The notes below the pieces were generated by a model. The model had not been told where the DNA came from and did not search any database. It saw nothing but the letters and a program-made list of their open reading frames with translations. Shown here one piece after another: positions 1 to 4,523 of a stretch of 5,890 bases of DNA. The translations under genes were made by a program, and so were the position numbers. The DNA comes from Planctomycetota bacterium (GTDB lineage Bacteria > Planctomycetota > Phycisphaerae > WQYP01 > JAJZKY01): positions 1 through 5,890 of the forward strand of contig JAJZKY010000329.1 in NCBI GenBank assembly GCA_021803885.1. The letters run 5' to 3'. Every line of letters begins with the position of its first letter. The first letter of the stretch is position 1.

Positions 1-28
1 AGTTGAAAACATGTGTGCTCCAGGGTTT

Positions 29-83
<55 letters not shown>

Positions 84-112
84 TTATTAGCCTGCATAAA
101 TACTGCACTTTC

Positions 113-142
113 TTGACTTCCCCTTGAAACTGTCCCTACGAT
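113..142 (+). promoter_or_regulatory. Putative sigma-70 promoter of the integrase gene
   Basis: A -35-like TTGACT at 113-118 and a -10-like TACGAT at 137-142 are separated by 18 bases. They match five and four of six consensus positions. The pair lies between the tRNA fragment and the integrase start and points towards the integrase. It was found by eye, and matches this good occur by chance, so this is a candidate only. Confidence 0.35.
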
Positions 143-151
143 TGTCCTAAA

Positions 152-189
152 CCTGCTGTAAGGGTTCCCAGAACCCTACCTCCGGCAGG
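152..189 (+). promoter_or_regulatory. Nested hairpin in the integrase leader
   Basis: An inner perfect stem AGGGTTC (161-167) / GAACCCT (171-177) has a 3-base loop. It sits inside an outer pairing CCTGC (152-156) / GCAGG (185-189). The outer arm overlaps the purine-rich GCAGGGGAAAG that is the only ribosome-binding-site candidate for the start at 205, so folding could hide it. Alternatively the inverted repeat could be an integrase or regulator binding site near the attachment site. There is no T-run after the stem, so it is not a standard terminator. Confidence 0.4.
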
Positions 190-204
190 GGAAAGACAGT
201 TCTC

Positions 205-1362
205 ATGACCTTCACTGTTTTTCGACGCCACAACCGGGACAACTGCGCCAGCACCAACCGCTATGAGCCTCGATGCGGTTGTCCGTTGCACGTTCAATTC
301 GTCTGGAAAGGTACCCCCGGCGTATTCGAGGGCAAGAAGCTCGCCTACCAGAATAAGTGGTCCTTGGAGACCCGTAGCTGGTCTGAAGCCCAGTCCAGAG
401 TGAAGGCCTTGCAGAAGCGCCTAAAGAAATTCGCCAAAGGCAAAGTGGCGCCCAAAAGCAGGACCGTGGCAGCCGTCTTACAGGAATGGTACAAATTCCG
501 TGACCAGAACAAATTGGGCAATACTAAGGCGAAACAAATGGGCGACAAGCTCGTTGAGTGGTGCGAGAAGAACGACATCCTTCTCCTGTCCGCCTTCACC
601 ACCGAAATGGCCATGAAGTGGCGTGTAACGCTGCCGCATCGTAGCGGGGACAGCAGCAGCTTGAGCGTCCACTGGTCTGTAATCAGTGGGTTCTTTTCGT
701 GGGCTGCGGGAATGGACTACATTAAAAAAACTCCAATACCGGACCCCAAGACAAATCCACAGTTTCGCATTAGCTACGAGAAGGCAGAGGTTAAGCCGCC
801 AACTAAAGAGCAGGTCGAGAAAATCCTGAATACTGCGACGGGGCAAGTTCGGCTCTTGTGCCTGTTGATGCGTGAAACGGCGATGGCGCTGGTCGATGCC
901 ATGAAGTTCGCAATGTCGCAGAGGGACGCCGAAAAGTACGGAATGTCAAAGCCGGAGCGATCTCCCGCGATTCAGGAGCAGGTTATCCGTGGCAAACGCA
1001 CCAAGACCAACGAACGCTACCGGGTGCGCATCAGCGAGTCACTCGCGAAACAGCTTGAGGCTTTGGGGGAACCTGCCTTCCCCGGCACATATCCGCAGTG
1101 GCGTGAGCGGGTGAACAAGGCCATCAGGGATGCAGGTGTCGAAACGACTCCGCATGGCTTCAGGCATTATAGAATCACCGAGTGGCTTTCAGCTGGCGTG
1201 CGTGTTGATGACGTGGCGGACATGGTGGGCTCATCGCCTGACGAAATCCGCAGAACCTACCGTCACTGGATCAAAGAAGCAGAAGACCGCTTGGATGAAG
1301 TGCAGCGTGAGGCATGGTTAAAGATGGGGCTGGACGAGAATGGCAACGAGATTGCCCAATGA
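205..1362 (+). CDS. Tyrosine recombinase / site-specific integrase (phage integrase family)
   Basis: It probably catalyses integration and excision of the element at the neighbouring tRNA-Asn site. The 385-residue length is normal for the family. Residues 14-26 carry C-x9-C-x-C followed by Pro, a possible metal-binding N-terminal segment typical of a subset of integrases I associate with Acidobacteriota. A SAM-like arm- and core-binding region lies around residues 85-170, and the catalytic domain runs from about 200 to 360. Visible catalytic residues are a Lys in the basic hairpin GKRTKTNERYR (263-273), H317 and R320 in HGFRH, and the nucleophile Y352 in RRTYRHW. Two usual positions are replaced. 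The box-I Arg aligns with Ala228 (ETAMALVD), and the box-III His/Trp, nine residues before the Tyr, is Ser343. The protein could be a divergent active subfamily or a decaying copy. The start ATG follows AGGGGAAAG at a rather long spacing. The gene ends 33 bases from a convergent gene. Confidence 0.92.
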   Translation: MTFTVFRRHNRDNCASTNRYEPRCGCPLHVQFVWKGTPGVFEGKKLAYQNKWSLETRSWSEAQSRVKALQKRLKKFAKGKVAPKSRTVAAVLQEWYKFRDQNKLGNTKAKQMGDKLVEWCEKNDILLLSAFTTEMAMKWRVTLPHRSGDSSSLSVHWSVISGFFSWAAGMDYIKKTPIPDPKTNPQFRISYEKAEVKPPTKEQVEKILNTATGQVRLLCLLMRETAMALVDAMKFAMSQRDAEKYGMSKPERSPAIQEQVIRGKRTKTNERYRVRISESLAKQLEALGEPAFPGTYPQWRERVNKAIRDAGVETTPHGFRHYRITEWLSAGVRVDDVADMVGSSPDEIRRTYRHWIKEAEDRLDEVQREAWLKMGLDENGNEIAQ

Positions 1363-1395
1363 ACATGTAGCATTTAGAAGAATTTTGCTGCAAGG

Positions 1396-2184
1396 CTACG
1401 CTACCGTCTTAGTTCTGAGGTAAGCCAGCAGATTCCTGCCGCTGATTCTCAACTTCTTCTTGCCCCGCTTATATCGGCGTGTCGGTGTTCCCAAATCGAC
1501 CACACCCTTCATTTTATGCATGCGCCGCAATGCGGAATCGTAGCTCAGGTTCAGCGCCGCCGCGACCTCGCCTGGAGAGTAGTTTTGTTCGGGCTCGATC
1601 TTGACCTTCTGGTTACGCACCAGTTGCTTGTATCCGTGCCGGTTCTCGCGGGTCAGCACTTCGGAGGCGTCTTTATGGTCGCCCACGTAGCCCTTAGGCG
1701 TCCGAATGATGGAAGCGTCCTCGATCGCGTGATTCAGTTGGTCTTCGTTGTTTTTCACCGGATTGATTTGGCTACTGGCGGATCCACCAGCATCATTTCC
1801 GATTGCCTTGCTGGCGCCCAGATCCAGCATCGTCCCTAGCTCTGATGGCGATAGGTGGCCGATCTCCATAAGAACTTTTCCGGTTGGAGCGTGCAGATAG
1901 ACAACATTCCCCATCATCCTGAACGTTGTCAACACTAGGTCCGGAGTTGTTTTGGCGATGCCGGCGAGACCGGAATCGGCAAGAGCGCACGCGGGGCTGT
2001 TTGGCACCGCGACATCATTCACGCCGCGCGGGCGGGGGGTGCGTGAGTGGCTGATGCCTTCGGCTACGTCTTTAACATTGAGCAAGACATCCGCAGGATC
2101 CACCCGGCCGCGCGCAGGCAGAGGTTGATTCTCTGCCGTGCGGCCGCCATAAATATCAGCGGAATCCTGCAACTCGATGCCCAT
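1396..2184 (-). CDS. Helix-turn-helix DNA-binding protein, possible excisionase or regulator
   Basis: This 262-residue protein is not from a family I recognise over its full length. The last 60 residues (about 200-262) look like a MerR/excisionase-type winged helix. A Tyr-Ser-Pro-Gly-Glu-Val-Ala-Ala-Ala-Leu helix opens it, followed by a second helix (SYDSALRRMHKM), a short wing (GVVDLGTPTRRY) and a strongly basic KRGKKK stretch before a final helix. Residues 1-85 are poorly conserved-looking, and residues 85-120 may form a small second fold. Its position, tail to tail with the integrase and 33 bases away, suggests a directionality factor or a regulator of the element. The ATG at 2184 has no clear Shine-Dalgarno sequence. 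Translation might instead begin internally, for example at the Met-Met pair near residue 90. Codon choice upstream of that still looks coding, so I kept the long form. Function is inferred from fold and position only. Confidence 0.7.
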   Translation of the reverse strand: MGIELQDSADIYGGRTAENQPLPARGRVDPADVLLNVKDVAEGISHSRTPRPRGVNDVAVPNSPACALADSGLAGIAKTTPDLVLTTFRMMGNVVYLHAPTGKVLMEIGHLSPSELGTMLDLGASKAIGNDAGGSASSQINPVKNNEDQLNHAIEDASIIRTPKGYVGDHKDASEVLTRENRHGYKQLVRNQKVKIEPEQNYSPGEVAAALNLSYDSALRRMHKMKGVVDLGTPTRRYKRGKKKLRISGRNLLAYLRTKTVA

Positions 2185-2338
2185 ATCTCAACGTTAGGGC
2201 TGCTCAAAAATTTCCGGTAGGTGAGAGGGAGCAGAATCTGAAGGTAACTCGGAGAATCTCACTTAGTTTCACGCTGGCAGGTACGAGTCTCTCGTAGCCG
2301 CGTGGGGGAAATTAGCCTCCCACAAGAGCGAAAGGCAC

Positions 2339-2773
2339 TCAAACAATACCGCCTACGGCCCGATATTGATCGTCGGTCAAGCGCAGCCAGATGCCGCCTT
2401 TCCCAATCTCGAGGTCGAGTTCGAAGCCCTCGCGATCCCATGCGTCAACGAGGCCGTTCCCGCGCCTGGCTAGCTCGACCACCGTGCTTGAGCTCTTGAA
2501 GGTGCACTCTCGTGGAAGCTTCTCCCTGGCCTCGTTCGTGAAGCTGCAATGCCAGCCACCGCTCTTGCGGAAGTACATGAAGACCAAGTGCTTACTGGCG
2601 CAGGATTCGCACCGCTTGAGACCAGGGGTGTGCGGCTCAGGCAGGGCGAGCTTACATGAGCTGCAGATCTTGCCGGCGCGCATTTTTCTGGCAGCGACTG
2701 CAGGCTGGTTCGACAGGGATCGCGCGTAGCGAGCATCGCGGTTCATAAAAAATCGGAGTGCTTTCTGGTTCAC
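2339..2773 (-). CDS. Small protein with two CxxC pairs (zinc-ribbon-like), unknown function
   Basis: The protein has 144 residues from a GTG start at 2773. That start is preferred because AAGGA lies about 10 bases upstream. The frame stays open upstream to 3166 but crosses a hairpin and the end of the previous gene. The next Met in frame, residue 10, has only a T-run before it. Residues 37-58 carry CSSC and CESC, 14 residues apart, a likely structural zinc site. Two further Cys (76, 90) lie in the region around GGWHCSF and RECTF. The C-terminal half is mixed charged and beta-like (FELDLEIGKGGIWLRL), resembling a small globular domain. The gene follows the prim-pol-like gene on the same strand with a gap of about 100 bases and could be cotranscribed with it. 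I do not recognise the family. A nucleic-acid-binding or transcription-factor role is possible but unproven. Confidence 0.72.
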   Translation of the reverse strand: MNQKALRFFMNRDARYARSLSNQPAVAARKMRAGKICSSCKLALPEPHTPGLKRCESCASKHLVFMYFRKSGGWHCSFTNEAREKLPRECTFKSSSTVVELARRGNGLVDAWDREGFELDLEIGKGGIWLRLTDDQYRAVGGIV

Positions 2774-2813
2774 TTGGGGTTTCCTTTCTGGAGTGGATGC
2801 TGGTTGGTGATGA

Positions 2814-2842
2814 AGCGCCAGTGCTGGTAACCCACTGGCGCT
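2814..2842 (-). promoter_or_regulatory. 10-bp hairpin in the leader of the CxxC protein gene
   Basis: A perfect inverted repeat AGCGCCAGTG (2814-2823) / CACTGGCGCT (2833-2842) has a 9-base loop. It lies in the 103-base gap between two - strand genes, about 40 bases ahead of the GTG start. Reading on the - strand, no T-run follows, so it does not look like a terminator in the direction of the genes. On the + strand CCCGTTTTCGTT follows, but no + strand gene runs into it. Likely roles are an mRNA processing or stability element, or a protein-binding operator. Confidence 0.6.
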
Positions 2843-2876
2843 CCCGTTTTCGTTGACTTGACTGTTCTCAATCCAG

Positions 2877-3629
2877 CTAACGGCGGCGGCAAACACGGTA
2901 GCCTCCGCGGAACCCTGCCTGATCGCAGATCGTGTATCCCTTCTGCGCACGGCGGTGCTGCTTCTCAAAGCGCGGCGTGGAGCGACAGGGTACGGGGCGA
3001 TAAGCGACGGTTGGCACAGGCATCGCCTTTCCGGGCGGCCCATCTGGATTTTCAAAGGCAAGTTCCCGCAGCCAGCCGGGCACTGCTTCGATTTCGGCCG
3101 TGGGGCCAGGGTTTGCCCAGCGGCAACTGGGAGAGGGTGGAATGGGGCAGCTCCGACCCTCGCCAAGGATCCTCACCGCTGGCGGGAGCCTCTTCGCCGG
3201 ATTGCGCAGAACCAGACCTTTGGGCCACCGAAACAAAGCCCAGGTCATGCCTCCACGTTCCACCCGAAGAGTGGAACAGTCTTCCTGCTCTTGATTCAGA
3301 GCAGCTAGGCACGCCCAGCCGGCGGATCCAGCCACTTCTACTACACACAAGCCCGAAGGCCCGATAGCGACACGCCACGGAGACAGCGGATTTTCTTCCG
3401 TGAGCGCCATCAGGCGAGAAATGTCGCTCGATGCTTCGCCGATCAGGAGGTCCAGATTTCCTGTCAGTTTTGCCAATTCAGAGACGGGGAAGATTTCGAG
3501 GCCTCGGTTTGCGGCTTGGCGCAGTTCAGGGTGAAGCGGCGAGGCTGATTTTCCTCGCAAAGAAGTGAAAGCTGCGTCATTCGAGATTCGACGGTTACGC
3601 TCAGAGATGTAGCCATCGGGAGTTTTCAT
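2877..3629 (-). CDS. Prim-pol-like protein (bifunctional DNA primase/polymerase N-terminal domain relative), probably catalytically inactive
   Basis: This 250-residue protein starts with an ATG preceded by a strong GGAGG seven bases upstream. Residues 45-190 follow the order of the archaeo-eukaryotic primase-like 'prim-pol' domain of plasmid and phage replication proteins. They run FPV near 47, WRVAIGPSG (85-93), VVEVAGSAG (96-104), TLRV (120-123), LFRWPKG (132-138), ILGEG then PIPPS (154-166), and PGWLRELAFE (184-193). In active members the second motif is DxD and a His lies three residues before the F-R-W-P segment. Here these positions are E98, A100 and W130, so metal binding and nucleotide transfer are unlikely. 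The 60-residue tail is Arg- and Cys-rich. No helicase domain follows, unlike full replication primases. It may be a DNA-binding accessory or repressor-like relic. Family assignment is by eye, moderately sure; loss of the active site is a direct reading of that alignment. Confidence 0.75.
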   Translation of the reverse strand: MKTPDGYISERNRRISNDAAFTSLRGKSASPLHPELRQAANRGLEIFPVSELAKLTGNLDLLIGEASSDISRLMALTEENPLSPWRVAIGPSGLCVVEVAGSAGWACLAALNQEQEDCSTLRVERGGMTWALFRWPKGLVLRNPAKRLPPAVRILGEGRSCPIPPSPSCRWANPGPTAEIEAVPGWLRELAFENPDGPPGKAMPVPTVAYRPVPCRSTPRFEKQHRRAQKGYTICDQAGFRGGYRVCRRR

Positions 3630-3652
3630 TTGTAGTCCTCCAGAAAACAGAA

Positions 3653-3694
3653 CGGCCCGCCGTTTCGGTGCCTTGGGCAGCGAGCGGCGGGCCG
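3653..3694 (-). terminator. Hairpin with T-rich tail ahead of the prim-pol-like gene (terminator or attenuator)
   Basis: A perfect 10-bp GC-only stem, CGGCCCGCCG (3653-3662) / CGGCGGGCCG (3685-3694), has a 22-base loop. Reading on the - strand it is followed at once by TTCTGTTTTCT, then by the GGAGG and start of the gene at 3629. Stem plus T-rich tract resembles a Rho-independent terminator. It would stop transcripts coming from the membrane-protein gene or hsdR, or act as an attenuator in the leader of the prim-pol-like gene. The long loop and interrupted T-tract make it weaker than a textbook case. Confidence 0.5.
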
Positions 3695-3739
3695 CGGATT
3701 GGTTTTGCGGTTATGTGGTGCGGTTTAACTCAATGCACC

Positions 3740-3757
3740 CTAACAATGGGTTGTTAG
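3740..3757. repeat. Palindrome A (partner of 4294-4311)
   Basis: CTAACAA / TTGTTAG forms a perfect 7-bp stem around TGGG. It matches the palindrome at 4294-4311 at 14 of 18 positions, and all four differences preserve pairing or wobble. The two copies lie 554 bases apart and bracket the 83-residue membrane-protein gene. Confidence 0.65.
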
Positions 3758-3793
3758 CTGAGATGAGGCAAATCGCCTGAGTGGAAAGGGGAG

Positions 3794-3828
3794 ACCGGCG
3801 CACGTGTTTGAGCTGAAATCGCGCCGGT
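3794..3828. repeat. 8-bp inverted repeat downstream of the membrane-protein gene
   Basis: ACCGGCGC (3794-3801) and GCGCCGGT (3821-3828) are perfectly complementary across a 19-base loop. On the - strand the stem is followed by CTCCCCTTTCC, and on the + strand a T5 run begins several bases after it. Neither makes a convincing terminator. It could be a weak or Rho-assisted 3' end for the membrane-protein transcript. Confidence 0.35.
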
Positions 3829-3952
3829 AGAAGACTTTTTAGGAAACGGACAAACAGACGTTCGCTGATCTTCATGTGACGCTGTGGAGTTCCTGGCTTG
3901 ACCTATCCCTCAGCTCTTTGTGGGCATGAACGAACAGAGTGACGTCGCCGGA

Positions 3953-4204
3953 TTAACGGACATCTTTTGATCTCGACTTATTGCGATCGCTGGCCGCTTG
4001 CGCCCAGCGTGCGGCCGCCCAGGCCCAGATCAACGTGATAAATGTGTCGTGCACGACCATGAACGAGGCACTAAGCAGGGCCATGGAGAATGCAGTAACG
4101 GGTTCCGTGCGCCAGAAGATGCCAACGGCGTCACCCATCAGAAATACCGAGAGCGTGTAGATGAAGATCAGGACAGGATGGCCAAAACGTACGTTGAGTT
4201 CCAT
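3953..4204 (-). CDS. Small two-helix membrane protein, unknown function
   Basis: The protein has 83 residues. Two hydrophobic segments, about 10-31 and 36-65, are joined by a short polar turn (WRTEP). A basic tail (RNKSRSK) follows, which by the positive-inside rule suggests the C-terminus faces the cytoplasm. The second helix carries a buried HD pair (residues 52-53) in an otherwise apolar run, which may be functional. The start is well supported: AGGTGA lies seven bases before the ATG. I recognise no family. Its neighbours are the end of hsdR, 319 bases upstream, and the prim-pol-like gene downstream. It is bracketed by two related palindromes (3740 and 4294), which hints that it may have moved as a separate unit. 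Confidence 0.68.
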   Translation of the reverse strand: MELNVRFGHPVLIFIYTLSVFLMGDAVGIFWRTEPVTAFSMALLSASFMVVHDTFITLIWAWAAARWAQAASDRNKSRSKDVR

Positions 4205-4523
4205 AAACGAGTCACCTTAGTGTTGGGTTTCGACTTTAAAGCGACAGTCGGGGTTTGTATTGCGTTGGCGTTATGCAGCTCAGCCCACGCGGCCTAACGA
4301 TGGATCGTTGGGCACCATGAGGTGAACCGCCATAAAGAGAGCGCAGCCGGGTTGCGCAGCAATGTGCTGAGGTCGGCGATAGGAGCCGAAGATTGGCTTC
4401 AAGGAGTTTGTGAATTCAACGAAGGAGGGATGGATCAAGACCGAGAAGCTTATGGCCTGGAAAACGGCGAATGGGGACCACAATATATTGAGCTGGGTGC
4501 GGAGTGCCTACTGAATATGCGGA
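4205..4523. other. Intergenic region downstream of hsdR, no supported gene
   Basis: This 319-base gap lies between the hsdR stop and the small membrane-protein start. It contains palindrome B at 4292-4313. Two short frames are open here, one on each strand, but neither has a usable ribosome-binding site nor a protein-like composition. The + strand one runs backwards through the end of hsdR. No clear promoter for the membrane-protein gene is visible. Confidence 0.55.
4292..4313. repeat. Palindrome B (partner of 3740-3757)
   Basis: GCCTAACGAT (4292-4301) and ATCGTTGGGC (4304-4313) pair at 9 of 10 positions, the tenth being a G-T wobble, around a GG centre. The core 4294-4311 matches palindrome A at 14 of 18 positions with pairing kept. 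The outer heptamers GCCTAAC and GTTGGGC fit the integron core consensus RYYYAAC / GTTRRRY. With only 8 bases between them there is no room for the other parts of an attC site. Confidence 0.65.

Larger units (their letters stand above)
3630..3952. other. Intergenic region without a supported gene, rich in inverted repeats
   Basis: This gap of 323 bases separates the membrane-protein gene from the prim-pol-like gene. It contains three hairpin-forming repeats (3653-3694, 3740-3757 and 3794-3828), annotated separately. A 54-codon - strand reading frame (3711-3875) crosses two of them; it has only a distant AGGAA and no recognisable product, so I do not call it a gene. Confidence 0.6.

Noticed and set aside
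2339..3166. A 275-residue protein starting at 3166 in the CxxC frame
   Set aside because: The first 131 codons overlap the prim-pol-like gene and a leader hairpin. The GTG at 2773 has a proper ribosome-binding site.
2858..3367. Long + strand open frames at 2858-3367, 2391-2729, 1516-1839 and 5278-5655, and - strand frames at 345-846
   Set aside because: All are opposite or out of frame with stronger genes, lack ribosome-binding sites and show no recognisable motifs.
3711..3875. 54-residue - strand open frame in the gap between the membrane-protein and prim-pol-like genes
   Set aside because: The nearest purine tract (AGGAA) is too far from the ATG, the frame crosses two inverted repeats, and the product is not recognisable. 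It is kept only as an outside possibility.
3740..4313. True integron attC sites around a gene cassette
   Set aside because: Palindrome B has core-like heptamers, but only 8 bases separate them and there are no inner L boxes. Palindrome A departs from the consensus at its outer positions. No integron integrase is visible.
4280..4483. 67-residue - strand open frame between hsdR and the membrane-protein gene
   Set aside because: It starts at a TTG without a ribosome-binding site, has no domain-like pattern and ends inside palindrome B.
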